Below are positions 18,133 through 26,283 of a stretch of 45,742 nucleotides of DNA, piece by piece. The stretch spans positions 1-45,742 of the forward strand of contig CAZOBH010000008.1 in the NCBI GenBank assembly GCA_964578175.1, read 5' to 3'. Every line of letters begins with the position of its first letter. Positions within the stretch are counted from its first letter, which is position 1. The position numbers and the translations under genes are program-made. The notes beneath the pieces are model-generated. The model was not told the DNA's origin. It saw nothing but the letters and a program-made list of their open reading frames with translations, and made no database searches. The DNA comes from RUG11788 sp964578175 (lineage in GTDB: Bacteria > Bacillota_I > Bacilli_A > RF39 > UBA660).

Positions 18133-18158
18133 TTTTAATTATAAGGAGATGAGAGTGA

Positions 18159-19127
18159 ATGAATGTTATTATTTCTAATACACAGGAAGCAATGCTTTCA
18201 AATCTTGATATTGAAGTAATTAAGACTATGCGTGGAGAATTTGATGCCGAAGAGATAATTGGGACATTTTCCAATTTCTTTTTTGGTAGAATGATATTAG
18301 ATTTAACAGCTATTAGAAATTACCAAGATGTATCTAATATTCAAAAGATATCAATTGGTCTTCCTGTAGAAAAAATTATACTTTTACTTCCTTCAAATGG
18401 GGAGTATTCATCTAATATATTTTTATCTAAATTAATTTCTATGGGATTTTATAACTTTACTACTAATGTAGAAGGAATAAAATACTTACTTGAGAATCCA
18501 AATACGTATAAAGATGTAGCACATTTACAACAACTAGATACTCCAATTGCTCCAGTTTATACTAATCAAAATCAAAATAATGATGATACTACTCAAGTAA
18601 TTGATTTACCTCAAATAAGAATTATTGGATTTAAAAATGTTACAGATGGAGCTGGAGCAACAACTTTGATTTATACTATGAAAAAGGAGTTAGAACAATT
18701 TCATGGTTTAACAGTTAAAGCTATTGAAGTAGGTAAAAGGGATTTTGTTTACTTTAATGATAATAGTTTAGTATCTATTGATAAAGCAGATTTCTTATTA
18801 GAATTATCTAAAAGCAATGCTGATTTAATATTAGTAGATATGAATGATTTAGATGATAGTGCTATAAATGAGATTTATTATTTAATAGAACCATCTATTA
18901 TTAAAATAAATAAAGTTATTAGAAGAGATAGGGAAGTATTTGAAAAAATTAAAAACAAAAAAGTTGTTATTAATAAAAGTATGATATCTAATGATGATAT
19001 TGCTGAATTTGCTGGAGAAAGCGGACTAAAAATATTTAGCGCTATAAGGCCATTTAATGATCGTAGCAATGAAGCAGTACTTACTAATTTTTTAAATAGA
19101 ATAGGTGTAATACATATTGACAGCTAG
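18159..19127 (+). CDS. TadZ/CpaE-like protein with degenerate Walker A
   Basis: 322 residues. The N-terminal half (about 1-115) looks like a receiver-like alpha/beta domain. A Gln/Asn/Asp linker (about 133-147) leads to a ParA/MinD-like domain whose P-loop reads TDGAGATTLIY near residue 160. It lacks the signature lysine of the KGGxGKT loop, as is known for TadZ/CpaE proteins. The Walker B-like segment is DLILVDMND. TadZ/CpaE proteins position the Tad machine at the cell pole and are standard members of tad loci, so the assignment fits the neighbours. AAGGAG at 18143-18148 precedes ATG 18159. Confidence 0.72.
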   Translation: MNVIISNTQEAMLSNLDIEVIKTMRGEFDAEEIIGTFSNFFFGRMILDLTAIRNYQDVSNIQKISIGLPVEKIILLLPSNGEYSSNIFLSKLISMGFYNFTTNVEGIKYLLENPNTYKDVAHLQQLDTPIAPVYTNQNQNNDDTTQVIDLPQIRIIGFKNVTDGAGATTLIYTMKKELEQFHGLTVKAIEVGKRDFVYFNDNSLVSIDKADFLLELSKSNADLILVDMNDLDDSAINEIYYLIEPSIIKINKVIRRDREVFEKIKNKKVVINKSMISNDDIAEFAGESGLKIFSAIRPFNDRSNEAVLTNFLNRIGVIHIDS

Positions 19128-19140
19128 TATTATATATTAG

Positions 19141-19169
19141 TTGACAAAGCTTGTATTATAAATTAAAAT
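19141..19169 (+). promoter_or_regulatory. Promoter of the VirB2-like gene
   Basis: Consensus -35 TTGACA (19141-19146), 17-nt spacer, -10 TAAAAT (19164-19169), 26 nt before ATG 19195. Confidence 0.7.
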
Positions 19170-19194
19170 TATATTAGAAAGTGAGGGTAATAAT

Positions 19195-19497
19195 ATGTTT
19201 TTGTTTGGTTGTGATGACCTTTTACCAATTATTAAATTTATTAAGTTAATATTCCTTTTAATTCAATGGGTTATTCCAGTTGGATTAATAGTTATGGGAG
19301 CTTGGGATTTAGGAAAAGCAGTATTCTCAAGTGACGATAAAGAAATAAAAGCAGCAGTTGGTAAATTAATAAAAAGAGCAATTGCAGCAGCAGCAATTTT
19401 CTTCTTAGTAATTGTTGTTAAACTAATCATGGGTATGGTTGGTGATTCTGATGCTGAAAATCCACAAAATATCCTAGATTGTTGGGATCAAGCTTAG
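19195..19497 (+). CDS. VirB2/TrbC-like small membrane protein
   Basis: 100 residues. Two hydrophobic helices (about 11-38 and 65-85) are joined by a short charged loop (SSDDKEIKAAVGKLIKRA). This hairpin, with a basic loop and an Ala-rich second helix, is the plan of VirB2/TrbC pilins of type IV secretion. The second helix, following KRAIAAAAIFF, closely parallels KRFIAAALIFF in the protein at 31404-31772, which opens the VirB4/VirD4 locus. The two are therefore paralogues, one at each machine. No signal peptide is obvious here. It has its own promoter and terminator. Function as a pilin or channel subunit is inference. Confidence 0.5.
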   Translation: MFLFGCDDLLPIIKFIKLIFLLIQWVIPVGLIVMGAWDLGKAVFSSDDKEIKAAVGKLIKRAIAAAAIFFLVIVVKLIMGMVGDSDAENPQNILDCWDQA

Positions 19498-19509
19498 TTT
19501 ATGTAAAAT

Positions 19510-19535
19510 AGAATGTTTCATACATTCTTTTTTTA
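19510..19535 (+). terminator. Intrinsic terminator
   Basis: AGAATGT / ACATTCT, loop TTCAT, followed by a T run. Confidence 0.85.
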
Positions 19536-19564
19536 TTGTTATTTTATTTTCTATATACTATAAT
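19536..19564 (+). promoter_or_regulatory. Promoter of the pilin-like surface protein gene
   Basis: -35 TTGTTA (19536-19541), 17-nt spacer, -10 TATAAT (19559-19564), directly after the preceding terminator. Confidence 0.65.
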
Positions 19565-19582
19565 GAAAATAGAGGTGTAAAT

Positions 19583-20743
19583 ATGATAGATAAATTAAAA
19601 AATATGGATAAAAAGATGCTTATAATGCTTGGATTTCTAGTATTTATAATTTTTATAATTGTAATTATTATGATTATTATGTCTATGTCTGGATCAGGTA
19701 AAATGACATATCAAAGAGCAGAAAAAGAAATGGTATCAGCTGCTAAAAGATATTATAAAGACAATAAATCATCACTTCCACAAAATGAAGGAGAAGAAGT
19801 TAAAGTTGATACTGATACATTAATCTCTAATGATTATTTAGTAGATTTCTCTGGTGATTTAGGTGAAGATTGTTCTGGGACTGTATTAGTAGGTAAAACA
19901 AAGAATGATTACGACTATGTTGCAGATTTAACTTGTGGAGATAAGTATAGTACTAATTTCTTATATAGAAAGTTACTTGAAAATGTTGTAAGTTCTGGTA
20001 ATGGGTTATACAAAGTAGAAGATTTAATTACAACTGATAATAATTTAACTTTTGATGAATCTGGATATGATTTATCCAAAAATGAATTAATGTCTGGTTA
20101 TATTTTTAGAGGAAATGATGTAAATAACTATATATCTTTTGGTACTAAAACATTATATAGAATAGTTAAGATTGATGGTAATAACGATATAATGGTTATT
20201 CCTGTTAGAAATAATTTAACTTCTTATTTTGATAATAGTTTTAATACTGAAACTAATCAAAGAGATGGAATTAATGATTATTCAATGAGTAAAGCCAAAA
20301 AAGCTTTGGATGACTTTTATAATGGATTAGAATCAGAAAATATTCTAAGAGTTAAAAGTGTTCCTAAACATATATGTATAGGTACAAGAAGTGAAGATGA
20401 TACAACAAGAGATGGAAGTTCAGAATGTTCTAAAGTTTTAGCAGGTCAATATTATAGTTTAATTCCTGTATATGATTATATGAATGCAAGTTTAGATACT
20501 GAATGTGTTGAACCTTTAAATCCATCATGTACAAATTATAACTATATGACTGTAAATAGTTCTTCATTTTGGACTATGACAGCTAGTTCAGATGATTCAT
20601 ATAGTGCATTCTTAATAACTGGTAAGCCTAAACTTGAAAAAGTAAGTAGAAGTGCTAAGTTAAATTATGCAATTTATCTAACAAATAGATTATTATATGT
20701 AAGTGGAACAGGAACTCAAAAAGATCCATTTGTTGTAAAATAG
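19583..20743 (+). CDS. Membrane-anchored pilin-like surface protein (unknown)
   Basis: 386 residues. A very hydrophobic helix (about 11-34) is followed by a pilin-like amphipathic segment (TYQRAEKEMVSAAKRYYKDN) that is usual in pseudopilin-type proteins. A domain with a Cys pair (EDCSGTVL, LTCGDKY) precedes a C-terminal part with YIFRGNDVNNYISFG..LYRIVKIDG. The last resembles the surface domain often fused to prepilin-like stems in uncultured Firmicutes. Further Cys lie in KHICIG, SECSK, TECVEP and PSCTN. It is likely an exported, membrane-held surface protein; partner and ligand are unknown. Its stop codon is inside the terminator hairpin. Confidence 0.7.
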   Translation: MIDKLKNMDKKMLIMLGFLVFIIFIIVIIMIIMSMSGSGKMTYQRAEKEMVSAAKRYYKDNKSSLPQNEGEEVKVDTDTLISNDYLVDFSGDLGEDCSGTVLVGKTKNDYDYVADLTCGDKYSTNFLYRKLLENVVSSGNGLYKVEDLITTDNNLTFDESGYDLSKNELMSGYIFRGNDVNNYISFGTKTLYRIVKIDGNNDIMVIPVRNNLTSYFDNSFNTETNQRDGINDYSMSKAKKALDDFYNGLESENILRVKSVPKHICIGTRSEDDTTRDGSSECSKVLAGQYYSLIPVYDYMNASLDTECVEPLNPSCTNYNYMTVNSSSFWTMTASSDDSYSAFLITGKPKLEKVSRSAKLNYAIYLTNRLLYVSGTGTQKDPFVVK

Positions 20744-20769
20744 AAGTTATTGATATAACTTCTTTTTTT
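20742..20769 (+). terminator. Intrinsic terminator overlapping a stop codon
   Basis: AGAAGTTAT / ATAACTTCT, loop TGAT, then T7. The stem begins in the TAG stop (20741-20743). Confidence 0.88.
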
Positions 20770-20795
20770 ATGTTAATATTTTATTAGGTGATAGT

Positions 20796-21377
20796 ATGAA
20801 GAGAATATTGATTATTTCATTAATTGTATTTGTACTAGTTGGTTGTACAAATAAAAGCAAAGATTATACGGTTAAATTATATGGTAATACTAATAGTGAA
20901 AATATTTGGTCATATGAAATAGAAGATAATACTATTGTTGGAATTGATGAAGAAAAATATAGTGGTGCTGAAAATGATAATAAAGAATCTTATTTAGGTG
21001 GAATATATACATTTAAAGTTATAAGTAAAAAACAAGGTGAAACAACTATAAGATTTAATTATGGTAAAAGTTGGGAAAATAATTATAAATATCATTATGA
21101 AGTAAAACTAAGAGTTGATAATAATAAAAAAATTACTAAAGTAGAAGAAAGTGGTAACTATTTAGCATTAAATAAAGTTTTTGAAAATGGTAAAAAATTA
21201 GAATTAGATGAAGATTATACTTATGAGTTTGAAGATGATAAAAAAGTAGATAATCAAGATTGTTATATTTTAAATATTAAAACATATGATGGAACAATAT
21301 ATAAAAATGTAGCTATAACTAAAGATTTAAACAAAATTTATATTAACAATGAATGTGTATATAAAATTGTAAAGTAA
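20796..21377 (+). CDS. Chagasin-like (I42) protease-inhibitor-type lipoprotein
   Basis: 193 residues. The lipoprotein signal has lipobox VLVGC at about 17-21. The first exterior domain (about 28-115) resembles the I42/chagasin fold: ENIWSYEIED, then GGIYTFKVISKKQGETTIRFNYGKSWE, then alternating hydrophobic residues of a final strand. In this family three loops block the active site of papain-like cysteine proteases. Here the first loop (NPTTGY in chagasin) is not conserved, so inhibitory activity is uncertain. The remaining 75 residues add an unknown charged domain. The gene stands alone after the Tad-like region. Confidence 0.6.
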   Translation: MKRILIISLIVFVLVGCTNKSKDYTVKLYGNTNSENIWSYEIEDNTIVGIDEEKYSGAENDNKESYLGGIYTFKVISKKQGETTIRFNYGKSWENNYKYHYEVKLRVDNNKKITKVEESGNYLALNKVFENGKKLELDEDYTYEFEDDKKVDNQDCYILNIKTYDGTIYKNVAITKDLNKIYINNECVYKIVK

Positions 21378-21405
21378 TGTACACTTTCTTTTTTTTAACT
21401 TTTAT

Positions 21406-21433
21406 TTGATGCTTATTTATTTTATATTAAAAT
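21406..21433 (+). promoter_or_regulatory. Promoter of the Zn-dehydrogenase gene
   Basis: -35 TTGATG (21406-21411), 16-nt spacer, -10 TAAAAT (21428-21433), just upstream of GGGAGATGAT and ATG 21450. Confidence 0.5.
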
Positions 21434-21449
21434 ATGGGAGATGATATAA

Positions 21450-22479
21450 ATGAGATGTGCTAAATTAATAGCGCCAAAAACATTTGAAATTGGAGAAATA
21501 AACGAACCAGAAGCAAAAGATGGTAGAGTTATAATTGATGTTAAAAAAACAGGAATTTGTGGAAGTGATTTACATTACTTTGAAGTAGGTCAACCAGAAG
21601 GTCTTGTATTGGGTCATGAATACAGTGGAGTAGTAGTTGATCCAGGAAGTAGAACTGATTTAAAAGTAGGAGATAGAGTTACAGGATTACCAATTAGCCC
21701 ATGTTTAGAATGTGAAGCTTGTGTTAATGGACAAATTCAATATTGTGCTAAAACTTGGGATCAAGCAACAGGATTATCTTTAACAGATCCAGGTGCATTA
21801 TCACCTAGAATATCTGTTAGACCTGATATGGTATGTGCATTACCTGACAATGTATCTTTTGAAGAAGGTGCAATGGTAGAACCATCTGCAGTTGGTCTAC
21901 ATGCAGTTAACTTAGCTGATGTTAAAGTAGGGGATAATGTATTAATTATAGGTGGAGGAATCATTGGACTTGTATCTGCAATGTTCGCTAAAATGAATGG
22001 TGCTGGATATATTGCTTGTAGTGAAGCTAATCCNNNNNNNNNNTGGTGAAAACAGCGTTGAACTAGGAGATGTTGATGAATATCTAGATGCAAAAGATCC
22101 TGAATTTGTTAAAAAATGTAAAGAAAAAACAAATGGAGGATTCGATATTGTTATTGAATGTTGTGGAAATGCGCCAGCTGTAACAAGTGCTATTATGGCA
22201 TGTAAACCAGGTGGAAAAGTAGTATTAGCAGGAGTATCTTTAAAACCAATTGAGATTCCTGTTGTACAAGCAGTACTTGGTGAAATAACATTACAAGGAG
22301 CAATCGCTTATAATAAAGATGAATTCCAAACAGTTATTGATTTAATGGCTGATGAAAAGATAGATGTATTAAAATTTAAGAGTGATGAAGTAGGACTTGA
22401 AGAGGTTCAAGCTTCATATGATAGACTTTTCGGTGGAAAAGATGCTGCAATTAAAATCTTAGTTGATCCAAATAAGTAA
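21450..22479 (+). CDS. Zinc-dependent medium-chain alcohol/polyol/threonine dehydrogenase, interrupted by an assembly gap
   Basis: The two halves read in different frames only because a 10-N placeholder (22034-22043) is not the true length. Before the gap come the catalytic-zinc site GICGSDLH..GHE, the four-Cys structural zinc loop CLECEACVNGQIQYC, and the NAD Rossmann motif IIGGGIIGLV. After it come RGENSVELGDVDEYLDA (partly inferred), FDIVIECCGNAP and the C-terminal strand set. The protein sequence runs naturally across the gap as SEANP-x-(R)GENS, so only a few codons are missing. It is probably a complete enzyme of about 343 residues that oxidises a secondary alcohol, polyol or L-threonine with NAD. 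The substrate is not readable from the sequence. Confidence 0.85.
22034..22043. other. Assembly gap (10 N)
   Basis: Ten N in the middle of the dehydrogenase gene. The reading frame is off by one across it, which shows that the true gap length is not 10. Confidence 0.98.
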
Positions 22480-22486
22480 AGTTTAC

Positions 22487-22518
22487 AAAGATAGTTTTTT
22501 ATAAACTATCTTTTTTTT
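22487..22518 (+). terminator. Intrinsic terminator
   Basis: AAAGATAGTTT / AAACTATCTTT, loop TTTAT, then a long T run. Confidence 0.9.
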
Positions 22519-22551
22519 ATTTATTTTGATATTTTTATAATAGGTGAGTAT

Positions 22552-23106
22552 ATGAATACTAAGAATACCATTCATTTTTCAACTAAACTTATTTTTATAG
22601 GTGTTTTTCTATTATCTTTAGGAATACTTATAAATACTAATAATAATTTTGTTAAAGAAGTAAAAGAATTTAAAGGAGAGAATTTTTTGTTTTCATATTG
22701 CTTAAAAGACTGGTATGTTTATAACGAAGATAATGATAAAGATATTACATATTTAAAAAGAAATGATGGTGGATCATCTTATCTTTTTTTTGAAAATAAA
22801 GCAGATGATTTAAATTCAAGTTTAGATGAGAGTAAAAAACTAGAATATGTATATAGTGAAATAAGTAAAGAGATGGGGACTAGTAGAGGAATTCAATTAA
22901 ATAACCTCGATCCAGAGTTTTCTAAGATTGGAAGTAATTACTATGTTAGATGTGATTTTAGAAGTGGTGAATATAATAAAATTATGTTGGGTAAAGTATA
23001 TATCTTAGTTTCAGGTAATAAATTAAGTATATTTTATTTAGTAAACGATGATAATATATCTGAAATTGAACCTATGGTTTTAAAAATATTAGAAGACTAT
23101 CACTAA
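22552..23106 (+). CDS. Membrane-anchored protein of unknown function
   Basis: 184 residues. A short basic N-terminus and a hydrophobic helix (about 11-29) are followed by an exterior alpha/beta domain of about 150 residues with two Cys (SYCLKDW, VRCDFRS). The C-terminal half resembles the generic PsbP/lipoprotein-like fold by eye only, so I assign no family. AGGTG is upstream of ATG 22552, and a TATAAT (22536-22541) sits only 10 nt before the start, giving a very short leader. A hairpin follows downstream. It stands alone between metabolic genes. Confidence 0.65.
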   Translation: MNTKNTIHFSTKLIFIGVFLLSLGILINTNNNFVKEVKEFKGENFLFSYCLKDWYVYNEDNDKDITYLKRNDGGSSYLFFENKADDLNSSLDESKKLEYVYSEISKEMGTSRGIQLNNLDPEFSKIGSNYYVRCDFRSGEYNKIMLGKVYILVSGNKLSIFYLVNDDNISEIEPMVLKILEDYH

Positions 23107-23124
23107 AATATATCAAAGAATGTA

Positions 23125-23150
23125 AAATGTTGCTATTGCAACATTTATTT
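23125..23150 (+). terminator. Probable terminator
   Basis: AAATGTTGC / GCAACATTT, loop TATT. The T tract is poor (ATTTAG), so efficiency is uncertain. Confidence 0.6.
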
Positions 23151-23162
23151 AGTTGTAATTTG

Positions 23163-23171
23163 TGCTATACT
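23163..23171 (+). promoter_or_regulatory. Extended -10 promoter of pflB
   Basis: TGC followed by TATACT (23166-23171) forms an extended -10. The -35 (ATTTAT at 17-nt spacing) is poor, which suggests an activated or weak promoter. Confidence 0.45.
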
Positions 23172-23227
23172 CAAAAAGTAATAATTTTATATAAAGTTAT
23201 GTAAAGTTTAATATCTCTTGGTAGAAC

Positions 23228-23246
23228 TAACATAATTCTTATGTTA
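23228..23246 (+). promoter_or_regulatory. Hairpin in the pflB leader
   Basis: TAACATAA (23228-23235), TTC, TTATGTTA (23239-23246): a perfect 8-bp inverted repeat 20 nt ahead of the AAGGAGG ribosome site. It could be an operator or an mRNA hairpin. It does not match the Rex operator pattern. Confidence 0.4.
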
Positions 23247-23279
23247 AAATTACATAGGAAACAACAAAAAGGAGGATTT

Positions 23280-25517
23280 ATGAAAGAAGAATGGAAAGGT
23301 TTTAACGCAGGTAATTGGAATGACAAAATTGATGTTCGTAACTTTATTCAAAACAATTATAAATCTTACGATGGAGAATCTTCATTTTTAAATGGACCTA
23401 CTAGTAAAACCAAAAAAGTATTAGATAAATATGAAGAATTAATAAAAGAAGAAGGTAAAAAACATGTACTAGATATAGATACAGTTCATATGTCTGGTAT
23501 TAATGCATTTGATGCAGGATATATTTGTGATGAAGATGATGTAATAGTTGGTCTTCAAACAGATGCACCACTTAAAAGAATGGTAAATCCATATGGTGGT
23601 ATTCGTATGGTATACGAAGAATTAGATGCTTATGGATATAAACTTGATCCAACAGTTGATAAGTATTTCAATGAGTTTAGAAAAAGTCATAACCAAGGAG
23701 TGTTTGATGCTTATACTAAAGAAATAAGAACAGCAAGACATGTTGGACTTTTAACTGGACTTCCTGATGCTTATGGGCGTGGAAGAATAATTGGGGATTA
23801 TCGTCGTATTGCATTATATGGAATTGACTTCTTAATGGAACAAAAGAAATATGAATGGGATAATCTATATCAATCAGATGGATATATGTCTGAAGATCTT
23901 ATTCGTATTCGTGAAGAGTTATCAATGCAATATAGAGCGTTAGATGAAATTAAAAAAATGGCTTCAAAATATGGATTTGATATTTCAAAACCAGCTAAAA
24001 ATGCTAAAGAAGCTATTCAATGGACTTACTTTGGATATCTTGCAAGTGTAAAAGAAAATAATGGTGCTGCTATGTCTTTAGGTAGAGTAGATGCATTTTT
24101 TGATATTTACATTGAGAGAGATTTAAAAGCAGGATTAATAACTGAAGCTGATGCTCAAGAAATGATTGATCAATTTGTTATTAAATTAAGATTAGTTCGT
24201 CATTTAAGAACTCCTGAATATGATGAATTATTTTCAGGGGACCCTACATGGGTTACATGTTCTGTAGGTGGAGTAAATAACAGTGGACATAGTATGGTTA
24301 CTAAAACTAGTTTCCGTATTGTTAACACTTTAAAAAATCTTAATCCTTCACCAGAACCTAATATGACAATTTTATGGAGTGAAAAACTTCCAGAATCATT
24401 TAAAAAGTTCTGTGCTGAAGTATCAATTGATACTGATTCAATTCAATATGAAAATGATGATTTAATGAGACCAATCTATGGTGATGATTATGCAATAGCT
24501 TGTTGTGTATCAGCTATGCGTGTTGGTAAAGATATGCAATTCTTTGGAGCTCGTTGTAATCTAGCTAAGACACTATTGTATTCAATTAATGGTGGAATTG
24601 ATGAAATGAAAGATCAATTAGTTATACCAGGTTTTGAAAAGATGACTGATGAAGTATTAGATTATGAAAAAGTTAAAAAGAATTATTGGAAAATGATTGA
24701 AAAAGTAGCAAAGATTTATAGTGATGCTATGAATATTATTCATTACATGCATGATAAGTATGCATATGAAGCAGGTCAAATGGCTTTACATGATACTGAT
24801 GTACATAGATATATGGCTTATGGAGTAGCAGGACTTTCAGTTGCAGCTGATTCTTTATCTGCTATTAAATATGCAAAAGTTAAACCTATCCGTAATGAAG
24901 ATGGAATAGCAATTGATTTCGAAATTGAAGGAGATTATCCAAAATATGGAAATGATGATGATAGAGTAGATTCTATTGCTAAAGAAATATTAGATAAGAT
25001 GCATTCAGAACTTGCAAAACATAAAACATATCGTAATGCTGAAGTTACAATGAGTGTTCTTACTATTACATCTAATGTAGTATATGGTGGAAAAACAGGT
25101 TCAACACCTGATGGAAGAAAAGCTGGAGTTCCATTTGCTCCTGGTGCTAACCCAATGCATGGAAGAGATGCAAGTGGTGCAATAGCAAGTCTTAACTCTG
25201 TTGCTAAACTAGATTATGAAAATTGTTGTAAAGATGGTATTTCAAATACATTCTCAATTGTTCCTGATGCTTTAGGTAAAACAAAGGAAGAACAAATTGC
25301 TAATTTAGTTACATTGTTAGATGGTTACTTTGTACAAATGGCTCATCATCTAAATGTTAATGTATTACGTAGAGATACTTTAATAGATGCTATGAATAAT
25401 CCTGAAAAATATCCATTATTAACAATACGTGTATCTGGATATGCAGTAAGATTTAATAGATTAACTAAGAAACAACAAGAAGAAGTAATTGCTCGTACAT
25501 TCCATGAGAAGATGTAA
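23280..25517 (+). CDS. pflB: Pyruvate formate-lyase (formate C-acetyltransferase)
   Basis: 745 residues, close to the usual 740-760. The enzyme splits pyruvate plus CoA into acetyl-CoA and formate by a glycyl-radical mechanism in anaerobic fermentation. The catalytic Cys pair lies in IACCVSAM (C408-C409). The glycyl radical loop is RVSGYAVRF with Gly720, 25 residues from the end, and GARCNLAKTLLY and TPDGR-type blocks are also present. ATG 23280 was chosen because AAGGAGG ends 4 nt upstream; an in-frame ATG at 23241 lies inside the leader hairpin. The activating enzyme gene overlaps its stop by one base. The radical enzyme is destroyed by oxygen, which supports an anaerobic host. Confidence 0.97.
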   Translation: MKEEWKGFNAGNWNDKIDVRNFIQNNYKSYDGESSFLNGPTSKTKKVLDKYEELIKEEGKKHVLDIDTVHMSGINAFDAGYICDEDDVIVGLQTDAPLKRMVNPYGGIRMVYEELDAYGYKLDPTVDKYFNEFRKSHNQGVFDAYTKEIRTARHVGLLTGLPDAYGRGRIIGDYRRIALYGIDFLMEQKKYEWDNLYQSDGYMSEDLIRIREELSMQYRALDEIKKMASKYGFDISKPAKNAKEAIQWTYFGYLASVKENNGAAMSLGRVDAFFDIYIERDLKAGLITEADAQEMIDQFVIKLRLVRHLRTPEYDELFSGDPTWVTCSVGGVNNSGHSMVTKTSFRIVNTLKNLNPSPEPNMTILWSEKLPESFKKFCAEVSIDTDSIQYENDDLMRPIYGDDYAIACCVSAMRVGKDMQFFGARCNLAKTLLYSINGGIDEMKDQLVIPGFEKMTDEVLDYEKVKKNYWKMIEKVAKIYSDAMNIIHYMHDKYAYEAGQMALHDTDVHRYMAYGVAGLSVAADSLSAIKYAKVKPIRNEDGIAIDFEIEGDYPKYGNDDDRVDSIAKEILDKMHSELAKHKTYRNAEVTMSVLTITSNVVYGGKTGSTPDGRKAGVPFAPGANPMHGRDASGAIASLNSVAKLDYENCCKDGISNTFSIVPDALGKTKEEQIANLVTLLDGYFVQMAHHLNVNVLRRDTLIDAMNNPEKYPLLTIRVSGYAVRFNRLTKKQQEEVIARTFHEKM

Positions 25518-26239
25518 TGACAGGTAGTATTAATACAATAGAATCATTTGGACTTGTAGATGGTCCAGGAATTAGAGCTGTTATATTCTTAAATGGATGT
25601 ATGCTAAGATGTAAATATTGTCATAATCCTGAGATGTGGAAAAAAAGCGATAATAATTATACTGCTATAGAATTAAGAGATAAAATAGATAGATTTAAAC
25701 CGTATTTTGGTAAAAATGGTGGAGTTACATTTTCTGGTGGAGAACCACTGTTACAAGCTGATTTCTTAATTGAAGCAATGAAATTATTAAAAGAAGATAA
25801 TATTAACATTGCTCTTGATACAGCAGGAGTAGGTATTGGTAAATATGAAGAAATCTTAGAGAATACAGATTTAATAATATTTGATGTTAAACATACTAGT
25901 CCTGAAGGATATAAAAACCTAGTTGGAATTGAAATGGATGAAGTTAATAACTTTTTAAAAGTTGCAAATAAAATGGATAAAAAGTTTTGGATTCGTCAAG
26001 TAGTAGTTCCTGGGTATACTGATAGTTTAGAATATATAAAAAGTTTGAGTAATTATATTAAAGAAAAAATAAAAATAGAAAATATCGAAAAAATAGAATT
26101 CTTGCCATATCATACAATGGCAATAGATAAATATAATAAATTAGGAATTAATTATCCATTAGAAGGAGTTCCTGCAATGGATAAAGAAGAGTGCAATAAA
26201 TTATATGATGAATTCCTAAAAATATATAAAGAGGATTAA
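25517..26239 (+). CDS. pflA: Pyruvate formate-lyase-activating enzyme (radical SAM)
   Basis: 240 residues. The radical-SAM cluster motif CxxxCxxC is C28-MLR-C32-KY-C35 within GCMLRCKYCHNPEMW. The SAM-binding GGE motif appears in FSGGEPLL, and the C-terminal LPYHTMAIDKY is typical of PflA. The enzyme uses a [4Fe-4S] cluster and SAM to place the glycyl radical on PflB. Its ATG overlaps the pflB stop (TAATG), so the pair is translationally coupled. The stop codon lies inside the following terminator hairpin. Confidence 0.96.
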   Translation: MTGSINTIESFGLVDGPGIRAVIFLNGCMLRCKYCHNPEMWKKSDNNYTAIELRDKIDRFKPYFGKNGGVTFSGGEPLLQADFLIEAMKLLKEDNINIALDTAGVGIGKYEEILENTDLIIFDVKHTSPEGYKNLVGIEMDEVNNFLKVANKMDKKFWIRQVVVPGYTDSLEYIKSLSNYIKEKIKIENIEKIEFLPYHTMAIDKYNKLGINYPLEGVPAMDKEECNKLYDEFLKIYKED

Positions 26240-26253
26240 TGAATTCTCTTTTT
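26228..26253 (+). terminator. Intrinsic terminator overlapping the pflA stop codon
   Basis: AAAGAGGATT (26228-26237) / AATTCTCTTT (26242-26251) with one G-T pair and loop AATG. TAA at 26237-26239 is within it. Confidence 0.78.
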
Positions 26254-26257
26254 ATTA

Positions 26258-26266
26258 TGATATAAT
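26258..26266 (+). promoter_or_regulatory. Extended -10 promoter
   Basis: TGA then TATAAT (26261-26266). Transcription would start about 11 nt before the methyltransferase ATG, giving a very short leader. Confidence 0.5.
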
Positions 26267-26283
26267 TAAAAAGAGGTGATTTG

